DNA of 64,000 bases, taken from the NCBI RefSeq assembly GCF_900187045.1, contig NZ_LT906453.1, forward strand, positions 2,170,001 through 2,234,000, written 5' to 3'. The notes beneath the pieces are model-generated. The model saw only the letters and a program-made list of their open reading frames with translations, did no database searches and was not told the origin of the DNA. Position numbers and translations under genes: made by a program. This DNA comes from Dermatophilus congolensis. GTDB taxonomy: Bacteria > Actinomycetota > Actinomycetes > Actinomycetales > Dermatophilaceae. Positions 16,124 through 23,499 of this stretch are shown one piece after another (position 1 is the stretch's first letter; each line of letters opens with the position of its first letter).

Positions 16124-17203
16124 GTGAAGGTCCTCAGTGTCGTCGGGGCAAGACCGCAGTTTGTGAAGTTGGCGCCGGTGTCGCGGGCATTTGCTGCGGC
16201 CGGGAACATCGAGCATGTGATTGTTCACACAGGACAGCATTACGACGCCATGTTGAGTGATGTTTTCTTCGATGATCTGCACATTCCGGCGCCGGATGTT
16301 CATTTGGGTGTGGGGTCAGGCAACCATGGGGCGCAGACGGGCCGGATGCTTGAGCAGATTGAGCCGGTGTTGTTGGAGCACAAGCCGGATTGGACTTTGG
16401 TTTACGGGGACACGAACTCGACTATCGCTGCTGCTTTGGCAGCGGTGAAGCAGCATCTACCTGTTGCGCATTTGGAAGCGGGGTTGCGCAGTTTTAATCG
16501 GCGGATGCCTGAGGAGCACAACCGGGTGTTGACCGATCATGCGTCGGATTTGCTGCTCTCCCCTACTCAGGTAGGTATGGATCACTTGGAGCGTGAGGGC
16601 TTGGCAGATAAGTCCGTGCTGGTGGGCGATGTGATGACCGATGTGTGTTTCACGGTGCGTGATGGTGTGGGGTCCGGGCCTCTGCAGTTGCCTGCTGATG
16701 TTGATGAGCGTTTCGATCCGGACAAGCCGTTTGTGTTGGCGACGATTCACCGCCCGGATAACACGGATACTCCGCAGCGTTTGGGTGAGATCATCGCGGC
16801 TTTCCGTGATTTGCCTACGCAGGTGTTGTTGCTGGCGCATCCGCGGCTGGTGGCTAAGGCTCAAGCTCACGGTATTGATCTTTTTGGTGGGAATTTGCAT
16901 GGCGCTTCTCCGCTGGCGTACCCGCAGATGGTGCGTGCGGTGATGGGCGCTGCTGGTGTAGTGACGGATTCGGGTGGTTTGCAGAAGGAAGCGTTCTTGT
17001 TGCAGACGCCGTGCACAACGATCCGTCCGGAGACTGAATGGGTAGAGACGTTGGAGGGCGGCTGGAACATTCTCGATAACGATCTGGCTCAGTTGCGTGA
17101 TGTGGCGGTGCGGCAGGCCCCTGCTGGGGAGCAGGGCGCGCCGTACGGTGATGGGCACGCTTCAGAGAAGGTCGCGGCTGTTTTGGCTGAACGCGCTCGC
17201 TGA
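16124..17203 (+). CDS. wecB: UDP-N-acetylglucosamine 2-epimerase (non-hydrolysing)
   Basis: Interconverts UDP-GlcNAc and UDP-ManNAc, or the diacetamido equivalents (WbpI-type), in 359 residues. Motifs are VVGARPQFVKLAPVSRAF, TGQHYDAMLSDVFF, VYGDTNST, the acidic HLEAGLRSFNRRMPEEHNR segment, TIHRPDN, and DSGGLQKEAF with the UDP-binding Glu. GTG 16124 is chosen because GAAAGGG lies 9 nt upstream and the motif V(K)VLSVVGARPQ starts there; the frame is open to 16064. With the divergent oxidoreductase/aminotransferase pair it may serve a 2,3-diacetamido-sugar pathway. Confidence 0.9.
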   Translation: MKVLSVVGARPQFVKLAPVSRAFAAAGNIEHVIVHTGQHYDAMLSDVFFDDLHIPAPDVHLGVGSGNHGAQTGRMLEQIEPVLLEHKPDWTLVYGDTNSTIAAALAAVKQHLPVAHLEAGLRSFNRRMPEEHNRVLTDHASDLLLSPTQVGMDHLEREGLADKSVLVGDVMTDVCFTVRDGVGSGPLQLPADVDERFDPDKPFVLATIHRPDNTDTPQRLGEIIAAFRDLPTQVLLLAHPRLVAKAQAHGIDLFGGNLHGASPLAYPQMVRAVMGAAGVVTDSGGLQKEAFLLQTPCTTIRPETEWVETLEGGWNILDNDLAQLRDVAVRQAPAGEQGAPYGDGHASEKVAAVLAERAR

Positions 17204-17214
17204 TCTTTGAGGCG

Positions 17215-17247
17215 GGGGCTCGTGTCAGATTTCTTGATACGGGCCCC
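17215..17247. terminator. Terminator hairpin after the 2-epimerase gene
   Basis: Arms 17215-17227 and 17235-17247 pair over 13 bp with G-T wobbles, followed on the plus strand by TTTGTTGTG. The left arm covers the stop codon of the convergent membrane-protein gene. Confidence 0.6.
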
Positions 17248-17665
17248 TTTGTTGTGTATCAGAGCTGGTGGAGCGTTTGCGTAGTGATGCGATGACCGAT
17301 CCGACTCCTGCTCCTAGCATTGATGGCGGGGTGATGAGGATGAGGAAAAATGGCGCGACGTCGGCGATGTTTTCCACGCGTGGGCGTAGCGCCCCACCGG
17401 ACCATCCGTCGACGGTTATTCCCACGACGATTGATGACAGGAGAGCTACTGCGCACCACAACAGTGCGACACGGCCGAAACTTTTTCTGTATCCATCGAT
17501 CCCGGACCACAGGAACGCTATTGCCATGGTGAGCAGGGAGGCTGCCAAGATGGCTCCGACGTCGACTCCTACTACATGCTCACTTGATGAGTAGTAGATG
17601 GAGATTCCGTGCAGCGCCACTATTACAACGATGGAACGAATCACGCAGGCCACAAAGAATCGCAT
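17225..17665 (-). CDS. Hypothetical four-helix membrane protein
   Basis: 146 residues with four hydrophobic segments, at about 6-24, 33-55, 66-86 and 100-125, and a short charged C-terminal tail. No family motif is recognised. Codon use is more even than in neighbouring genes. It lies convergent to the epimerase and divergent from the UPF0340 gene. No Shine-Dalgarno sequence is seen at the ATG, so the start is unproven. Real membrane topology supports it being a gene rather than a chance frame. Confidence 0.6.
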   Translation of the reverse strand: MRFFVACVIRSIVVIVALHGISIYYSSSEHVVGVDVGAILAASLLTMAIAFLWSGIDGYRKSFGRVALLWCAVALLSSIVVGITVDGWSGGALRPRVENIADVAPFFLILITPPSMLGAGVGSVIASLRKRSTSSDTQQRGPYQEI

Positions 17666-17755
17666 TTGTAGATTCTCTCAGCTGCGCGGACATAAATAAG
17701 TAAACGCGGCGGAGATAGTGGTACGCATTTGCTTCGCGCAGGGCAGGATGAGGGC

Positions 17756-18325
17756 ATGGACCTGACTCTTGATGCTGATTTCACGTTGTCCGACATCAGT
17801 GCTGTGGCTGAGCAGGCGATGCGGGAGCTTCTTGAGGTTGCTGCTGTGCCGGCTGGGGGGTCGGTGGTGTTGGGGTGCAGTAGTAGTGAGATTCGTGGGG
17901 AGCGGATTGGCACGTTCGGCAGCGAACAGGTCGGGGTGGCGGTGGTTGCGGGGGTTCGGCGGTGTGTGTTGGAGCGTGGGGTGTGGTTGGCGGTGCAGGG
18001 CTGTGAGCACATTAATCGGGCGTTGGTGGTGGAGCGTGAGTATGCGTTGGCGCAGCGGTTGGAGGTGGTGAGTGTGGTTCCGGCGTTGCATGCGGGTGGT
18101 TCGGTGTGTGTGGCTGCGTTTGATGCGGCGCGGGATCCGGTGATGGTGGAGCATGTGGTGGTTGATGCTGGACTTGATATTGGTGATACCGAGGTGGCGA
18201 TGCATGTGCGGCATGTGCAGGTGCCGGTGAGGTTGGCGGCGCGGCAGGTGGGGGGCGCGCGGGTGACGGCGGTTCGTTATCGACCCAAGCTTATTGGCGG
18301 ACAGCGGGCTCAGTATCAGCGTTGA
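17756..18325 (+). CDS. UPF0340 / TIGR01440 family protein (YwlG-like)
   Basis: A 189-residue protein of the UPF0340 family, function unknown. Conserved features include VLGCSSSEIRGERIGTFGS near residues 40-60, a central GCEHINRALVVE and a C-terminal HVRHVQVPVRL. ATG 17756 is preferred over an upstream in-frame TTG because the family begins with the DFTLSDIS helix and GAGGGC lies directly upstream. The gene sits in a plus-strand G-rich block and is Val/Gly-rich as a result. It is followed by the manganese riboswitch of mntP. Confidence 0.85.
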   Translation: MDLTLDADFTLSDISAVAEQAMRELLEVAAVPAGGSVVLGCSSSEIRGERIGTFGSEQVGVAVVAGVRRCVLERGVWLAVQGCEHINRALVVEREYALAQRLEVVSVVPALHAGGSVCVAAFDAARDPVMVEHVVVDAGLDIGDTEVAMHVRHVQVPVRLAARQVGGARVTAVRYRPKLIGGQRAQYQR

Positions 18326-18407
18326 TGGTGCGCGGCTGTGATCTGGGTGGGTTTGTTGTTTGTTTGTCGTTGGGGCGTGGCGGTTCTCGGGTAGCCTTGC
18401 GAGCACG

Positions 18408-18540
18408 AAGGGGAGTAGTTCCGATCGCTGGCTCATGCTGGCGTGGGGCTTAGCGTCGACATACTGGCGGGGAATGAACCGCCCGGCGCACCATCCAGCA
18501 GGTGGATGAACGAGACCTTCGACACCGCCAGGGTGTCGAA
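18408..18540 (+). promoter_or_regulatory. yybP-ykoY manganese riboswitch upstream of mntP
   Basis: The conserved 5' landmark AAGGGGAGTAG starts at 18408 and the 3' landmark GAGACCTT lies at 18512-18519, the two signature segments of the Mn2+-sensing yybP-ykoY class. A CTTCGACACC/GGTGTCGAAG hairpin of about 10 bp (18517-18541) overlaps the 3' landmark. It could form the expression platform by competing with the ligand-bound fold. There is no T-tract, so translational or Rho-type control is more likely than intrinsic termination. The downstream Mn exporter fits the ligand. Confidence 0.88.
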
Positions 18541-18591
18541 GTGTCGTATCTGCTTACTTCGGGCACCCGTGACGAAAGGTCACTCGCCCGG

Positions 18592-19152
18592 ATGTCTGTG
18601 GTCACTATGTTTCTTGTGGCGTTTGGTGTTTCTGCTGACGCCTTCGCTGTTGCTCTTGGTAAGGGGCTGACTCTGCCTCGTGTGGATATACGTGCTGTGT
18701 TGGCTGTCGCTGTGACGTTTGGGGCGTTTCAGGCGGCGATGCCGTTATTGGGCTGGTTTCTTGGTGCCTCTTTCGCGCCGTACATCGAGGCGGTGGATCA
18801 TTGGATTGCGTTCGTGCTGCTGGGTGTTATCGGTGCTCACATGATGTGGGGTGCGCTGCGTGGCGGTGATGAGGATGGTTTTTCGGATCGCCTTACGCTG
18901 CGTTCGTTGCTTGTGTTGGGGGTGGCTACCAGCATTGATGCTCTTGTCATCGGTGTTGGGTTGGCGTTCATGAAGGTAGATGTGTTTGTCACGGTGGCGA
19001 TTGTGGGGTTGGTGACGTTTCTTATCAGCGCTGCGGGGATGCTTGTTGGTCAAAAGATCGGGAACCGTTGGGGCACGCCGGCTGAGTTGTTGGGTGGAGC
19101 GATTCTTATCGGTCTTGGTGTGTTGGCTTTGTGGGAGCACTTAGCTGCCTGA
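18592..19152 (+). CDS. mntP: Manganese efflux pump MntP
   Basis: Six-helix inner-membrane Mn2+ exporter, 186 residues. Family motifs are GVSADAFAVALGKGL in the first helix, GWFLG..F and the DHWIAFVLLGVIGAHMMW stretch. SIDALVIGVGLAF carries the second conserved Asp. ATG 18592 is used because longer reading frames would include riboswitch sequence; GAAAGG lies 12 nt upstream. Control by the preceding Mn riboswitch is expected to raise export when Mn2+ is high. Followed by a strong hairpin. Confidence 0.95.
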   Translation: MSVVTMFLVAFGVSADAFAVALGKGLTLPRVDIRAVLAVAVTFGAFQAAMPLLGWFLGASFAPYIEAVDHWIAFVLLGVIGAHMMWGALRGGDEDGFSDRLTLRSLLVLGVATSIDALVIGVGLAFMKVDVFVTVAIVGLVTFLISAAGMLVGQKIGNRWGTPAELLGGAILIGLGVLALWEHLAA

Positions 19153-19156
19153 GGGT

Positions 19157-19199
19157 AAAAGGGTGGGGGCAAAGGGTTTTCCTTTGCCCCCACCCTTTT
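19157..19199. terminator. Strong bidirectional terminator between mntP and thrC
   Basis: A perfect 19-bp stem (19157-19175 with 19181-19199) around GTTTT. It has A-rich and T-rich flanks on both sides (AAAA...TTTTGTTG), so it can act on either strand. Confidence 0.85.
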
Positions 19200-19204
19200 G
19201 TTGC

Positions 19205-20650
19205 TTAGTACTGGGTGTGTTCGGTGATGATTTTTTTGACTGCGTCGGCGTCGTTGGGTACCTGGATGACGTGGTGTTCGCTGTTTCGTAGGTGGGCGAA
19301 CCGTTCCGGCAGAGGTGGGGGTTCCCCTATTGCTTCGGTGATGGTTTCGGCGAATTTGACGGGTAGTGCTGTTTCAGCGACGAGGACGGGCAGGGTGATA
19401 CTTGCCTCAGCGAGTCGGTCGCGGGCGACTTTGATGCCGTCGGCGGTGTGGGGGTCGATGAGGATGCCGTCGTTGGCGTACACGCTGGCAATGATGGCAA
19501 GGCGGTCAGTGTGGCTGGAGGTACCGGTGCGGAATCCGTAGCGTTGTGCCACGTAGGGCCAGTTTTTTTCGTTGGCGAGGGTGAATTCTTTTTCTGTGGC
19601 GAGGGTGGGCCCGAACAGTTGGGCGGTGCGGGCGCCGTCGCGGTCCAGAAGGTCAAAGACGAAGCGTTCGAAGTTGCTGGCTTTGCTGATGTCCATGGAT
19701 GGACTGGATGTTGCGTGTGTTTCTGCCGCCCCGCGGATTCGGTATGTGCCGGTGGTGAAGAATTCGGCAAGTACGTCGTTTTCGTTGGTGGCGCAGACCA
19801 GGGAGGCGATGGGAATTCCCATCTGTTTGGCGATGTGGCCGGCGACGATGTTGCCGAAATTGCCGGTGGGGACCACGAAGGAGACGGGCTCGTCATTGTC
19901 TGTGGTGGCGTAGAGCCATCCGGCGATGTAGTAGACGACTTGGGCGAGTAGGCGGGCCCAGTTGATTGAGTTGACGGCGCCGATGTTATGGGTGCGTTTG
20001 AAGTTGGTGTCGGCGTTAACTGCTTTGACGATGTCTTGGCAGTCGTCGAATACGCCCGCCACGGCGATGTTGACGACGGCGGGGTCGTTGATGGAGAACA
20101 TTTGGGCTTGTTGGAAGGGGGTCATGCGCCCGGCAGGGCTGAGCATGAAGACACGTACTCGGTCTTTGCCGAGCATGGCGTATTCGGCTGAGCTGCCTGT
20201 GTCTCCGCTGGTGGCTCCGAGGATGGTGATGTGGGTTTGGCGGCGGTGCAGTTCGTATTCGAAGAGTTCGCCGAGCAGTTGCATTGCCATGTCTTTGAAC
20301 GCGGCGGTGGGGCCGTTGCTCAGGTGCAGAAGGTGGATACCTTCTGCGAGTTGTGAGACGGGCACGATGCGTGGGTCGGTGAATTTTTCGCTGCTATAGG
20401 CACGTTCGCAGATGCCGCGCAGGTCCTCGCTAGGGATGTCGTCGATGAATAGGCTGGTGACGGCGTGTGCCAGTGCTGCGTAGCCTTGGGTGGTCAGGAG
20501 TGTTCTCCACTGCGCCCGCGTGCTTTTGTCGATGTGGGGGTAGCGCTCGGGCAGGTAGAGGCCGCCGTCTGGAGCGAGCCCGGCGAGCAGAATGTCGCAG
20601 AAGGTTTGGTCGGCGACGCCGTTGGGGTCACGTGTGGAGAGATAGCGCAC
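19205..20650 (-). CDS. thrC: Threonine synthase
   Basis: PLP-dependent conversion of O-phosphohomoserine to threonine, 481 residues. It is the longer (class I) threonine synthase type, with an N-terminal MRYLSTRDPNGVADQTFCD. The PLP Lys119 lies in GPTAAFKDMAMQ; ATSGDTGSSAEYAM and PTGNFGNIVAGHIAK follow. The GTG at 20650 has a TAGTCT box 6 nt upstream and no Shine-Dalgarno sequence, suggesting a leaderless mRNA. Stand-alone gene between two terminators. Confidence 0.96.
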   Translation of the reverse strand: MRYLSTRDPNGVADQTFCDILLAGLAPDGGLYLPERYPHIDKSTRAQWRTLLTTQGYAALAHAVTSLFIDDIPSEDLRGICERAYSSEKFTDPRIVPVSQLAEGIHLLHLSNGPTAAFKDMAMQLLGELFEYELHRRQTHITILGATSGDTGSSAEYAMLGKDRVRVFMLSPAGRMTPFQQAQMFSINDPAVVNIAVAGVFDDCQDIVKAVNADTNFKRTHNIGAVNSINWARLLAQVVYYIAGWLYATTDNDEPVSFVVPTGNFGNIVAGHIAKQMGIPIASLVCATNENDVLAEFFTTGTYRIRGAAETHATSSPSMDISKASNFERFVFDLLDRDGARTAQLFGPTLATEKEFTLANEKNWPYVAQRYGFRTGTSSHTDRLAIIASVYANDGILIDPHTADGIKVARDRLAEASITLPVLVAETALPVKFAETITEAIGEPPPLPERFAHLRNSEHHVIQVPNDADAVKKIITEHTQY

Positions 20651-20656
20651 GTGACC

Positions 20657-20662
20657 AGACTA
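20657..20662 (-). promoter_or_regulatory. Probable -10 box for leaderless thrC mRNA
   Basis: TAGTCT on the minus strand ends 6 nt before the GTG start at 20650. Confidence 0.5.
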
Positions 20663-20714
20663 CGAAAATGGGGGTTGGTGGCGGTATCGGTTGTGTGGTG
20701 GCACGTGGTGGGTA

Positions 20715-20758
20715 GCACTGAGCCCTCGTCGCTGCGTGCAGTGACGAGGGCTCAGTGC
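20715..20758 (-). terminator. Terminator hairpin after the nucleotide-sugar dehydrogenase
   Basis: Perfect 16-bp stem (20715-20730 with 20743-20758), immediately downstream of the minus-strand stop at 20766 and upstream of thrC. Confidence 0.75.
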
Positions 20759-20765
20759 AGGTGTT

Positions 20766-22079
20766 TTATTCGGCGGCGCGGCCGACGGTGCGGAAGGTAA
20801 CGTCCGTGAAGTTGTCGGCGTTGAGCCAGCAGCGGCCGTCGATGACGGTTTTCACGCCGGGCAGGTCACGCGTGGTGAGCTGTGCGTATTCGGCGTGGTT
20901 GGCCTGCAGGATCGCGACGTCGACGTTGCTGGCACCAAGTGTGTAGGGGGTCCAGCCGTAGGCGGCGAGTTCTTCGTCGGTGTACATGGGGTCGTGGACC
21001 ACGACGGTGGCGCCTTCGGCGCGTAGGGCTTCGACGGTGTCGAATACGCCGGAGAAGGCTGTTTCTTTGACGCCGCCGCGGTAGGAGGCACCGAGCACAA
21101 CGACGGTGGCGCCTGAAAGGTCACCGTGTGCACCTTTGGCGAGGCCGACGGTGTAGACGGGCATGCCTTTGTTGGTTTCGCGGGCAGCGCGCACGACGGT
21201 GGCGTCGGGGTCGGTGTAGAGGTAGAGGCGGGGGTAGACGGGGATGCAGTGTCCGCCGACAGCGATTCCGGGTGAGTGGATGTGGCTGTAGGGCTGGCTG
21301 TTGGAGGCTTCGATGACTTGGTAGATGTCGATGCCGTGGGAGGCGGCGAATTTGCCGAACTGGTTGGCCAGGCCGATGTTGACGTCGCGGTAGGTCGTTT
21401 CGGCGAGTTTGGCGAGTTCTGCTGCTTCTGCCGAGCCTAGGTCCCAGACGCCGTTGCCGCGTTCGAGGTCGGGGCGCTCATCGAAGTCGAGGACAGCGTT
21501 GTAGAACTCGATGGCGCGGCGGGCTCCAGCGCCTCCCAGGCCGTCGAGGCCTCCGACGAGTTTGGGGTATTTGCGCAGGTCGGCGAAGACCCGGCCGGTG
21601 AGGACTCGCTCGGGGCTGAAGACGAGGTGGAAGTCGCTGCCTTCGGTCAGGCCAGAACCTGCTTCGAGCTGGGGTTTCCACTTGCCGCGGCTGGTGCCTA
21701 CGGGCAGGGTGGTTTCGTAGATGACGAGGGTGTTGTTTTCTTTGCGTAGGCCGCGGGCAATGTCGGCGGTGGCTGATTCCATCCACCCGAAGTCGGGTTG
21801 TCCGTCGTTGTCAACGAACAGGGGGACGACAACGACGACGGCATCAGAGTCAGCGACGGCGGCAGCGGTGTCGGTGGTGGCGCGGATGTTTCCGGCCTTG
21901 ACTGCTTCGGCAAGTTTTTCGTCGAGGTGGGCTTCGCCGGGGAAGGGTTCGGTTCCTGCGTTGACGAGGTCGACAACGGTGGGGTTGGTGTCGGCGCCGT
22001 GTACGAAGTGGCCTTTGGAGGCGAATTGGACTGCCAGCGGAAGCCCGATTTTGCCGAGTCCGACGACGGTGATCTTCAC
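20766..22079 (-). CDS. UDP-N-acetyl-sugar 6-dehydrogenase (WecC/WbpA-like)
   Basis: NAD-dependent four-electron oxidation of a UDP-HexNAc to its uronic acid, 437 residues. The N-terminal Rossmann motif is VVGLGKIGLPLAVQFA. The UDP-sugar dehydrogenase signatures include VIYETTLPVGTSR, VFSPERVLTGR and the AELAKLAETTYRDVNIGLAN helix. IAVGGHCIPVYP is the active-site region; the usual catalytic Cys-containing GGHC is present. GTG 22079 has AAGGCAGG 7 nt upstream. With the epimerase it could make UDP-ManNAcA, or with the oxidoreductase and aminotransferase a diacetamido-uronic acid. Confidence 0.87.
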   Translation of the reverse strand: MKITVVGLGKIGLPLAVQFASKGHFVHGADTNPTVVDLVNAGTEPFPGEAHLDEKLAEAVKAGNIRATTDTAAAVADSDAVVVVVPLFVDNDGQPDFGWMESATADIARGLRKENNTLVIYETTLPVGTSRGKWKPQLEAGSGLTEGSDFHLVFSPERVLTGRVFADLRKYPKLVGGLDGLGGAGARRAIEFYNAVLDFDERPDLERGNGVWDLGSAEAAELAKLAETTYRDVNIGLANQFGKFAASHGIDIYQVIEASNSQPYSHIHSPGIAVGGHCIPVYPRLYLYTDPDATVVRAARETNKGMPVYTVGLAKGAHGDLSGATVVVLGASYRGGVKETAFSGVFDTVEALRAEGATVVVHDPMYTDEELAAYGWTPYTLGASNVDVAILQANHAEYAQLTTRDLPGVKTVIDGRCWLNADNFTDVTFRTVGRAAE

Positions 22080-22128
22080 GTGTTGCCTGCCTTTGCTGTT
22101 GGTGGTCCGTCCGGGCTGCGCTGGTGCG

Positions 22129-23499
22129 TCAGTCTCGGTGGGCTGCTCCGTTGCCGGTTGCGACGTGGTCGTGGTCGGTGTGGGAGTGGCGGCGTGCGTG
22201 TGGTGCGCGTCCGCGTCTGGCCCTGGTCACTCCTCTGATCTTAGAGGGGTGTTTTGGTTCCGTGTTGGTGGGAGTGTGGGTGTTGCTGTGGTTGATGGGT
22301 TGGGTGCCGTATCCGCTGCGGTCTAGGACGGTTTCGAGGGCGGCGACTGCTTTGGGGTCGTACTCGTAGCCCAGACCGAGGTAGATGCGTTCCATGGCTT
22401 CGTTGTGGGCGTCGTTGTCAGCGTCGGCGAGGGTGCCGCCGACGTAGTCGACGTAGGCGTTAGCGACTTTGAGGACACGTGATGTTTGTGGGATGCGGGC
22501 GCGGTTTTGGACGAGTTGGTAGTAGGGGACGGCTTGGGCGGCGAGGGTGTCGGTGACGGCGTTGAGGCGGCCGATGTGGTCGACGATAGAGGCTCCGGTG
22601 GCGGCGAGGTGTTCTTGATCGGCTGGGGCGGCCAGGACGGTGGCTCCGGAGGGGATGGGGCGTCGCAGGACTACTTGCCCTAGGTCGTGGAGGAGCGCTG
22701 CGGTTTCTAGGTGGCTGATTTCGCGGGCGGTCAGTCCCATTTCTTGGGCGATGGCCACTGATAGGCGGGCTACGGAGGTGCCGTGGCCGCGGGGTAGCAG
22801 TCCGGCAATTTCGGGAAGTTTGGATAGGGCACGGACGCTTTGTCGCTGGGCGCGGTGGACGCGGGCCTGGTGGAGTACGGCGATTTGGGTGGCCACGAGG
22901 GGCACCAGTCCTAGCGGTAGTGCGGCTAGGCCGATTGCTTCTTGGGCTAGGGCCAGGCTGGCGCTGCTGGCGACGACGACGACGGAAAGGGCCAGTGGGA
23001 TACGGGCGTCGCTGGTGTGGCTGTTAAGAGCGTCGACGCGCATGAGTCGGTGGTAGAGCCAGACACGGAAGGGGGCTTCGATGCTGAGGATGAATCCGAT
23101 GGCGCTCATGAGAACGATGGCGCGGCGCCATCCGGGCCAGGTGAGGGTCATGTCGACGACGTGATTGCCGTGTAAGAGTGGCAGTTCACGCACGAGGATT
23201 GCTACGGCGGTGACGGTGAAGAGGCGTAGTGCACTGTCGGCGAGGAGTTCGTGGCGCTCGCCGCGGGCGCGGGTGACCCATAGGAAGGGGATTGCTAGCA
23301 GTTGTGAGATCAGTACTAGTGCCGCGATGTGTGTTGCGGTGAGTTGGATAGGGCCTTGGGGTGTGGTTACTGAGACGGCTAGGGCTAGGCCGACGGCGTG
23401 TGCTGTAGGTGCGGTTTCGAATCGTCCGCGGATGCGCAGTCGAAAGGCTTCAGCGATCGTCAGGACAGCCAGGTAGGCGAGGATGCCAGGGATGGTCAT
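22129..23499 (-). CDS. Membrane HD-domain protein (degenerate HD-GYP type)
   Basis: 456 residues. About six to seven hydrophobic helices span residues 1-215, followed by an HD phosphohydrolase-like domain (about 225-405) and a His/Arg-rich tail. The core HD pair is present in LETAALLHDLGQV. However, the HHE...DGxGYP signature that defines c-di-GMP-hydrolysing HD-GYP enzymes is missing, so activity on cyclic dinucleotides is doubtful. Its ATG overlaps the stop of the upstream HD-GYP gene (ATGA), so the two are made together and may form a pair. Confidence 0.78.
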   Translation of the reverse strand: MTIPGILAYLAVLTIAEAFRLRIRGRFETAPTAHAVGLALAVSVTTPQGPIQLTATHIAALVLISQLLAIPFLWVTRARGERHELLADSALRLFTVTAVAILVRELPLLHGNHVVDMTLTWPGWRRAIVLMSAIGFILSIEAPFRVWLYHRLMRVDALNSHTSDARIPLALSVVVVASSASLALAQEAIGLAALPLGLVPLVATQIAVLHQARVHRAQRQSVRALSKLPEIAGLLPRGHGTSVARLSVAIAQEMGLTAREISHLETAALLHDLGQVVLRRPIPSGATVLAAPADQEHLAATGASIVDHIGRLNAVTDTLAAQAVPYYQLVQNRARIPQTSRVLKVANAYVDYVGGTLADADNDAHNEAMERIYLGLGYEYDPKAVAALETVLDRSGYGTQPINHSNTHTPTNTEPKHPSKIRGVTRARRGRAPHARRHSHTDHDHVATGNGAAHRD

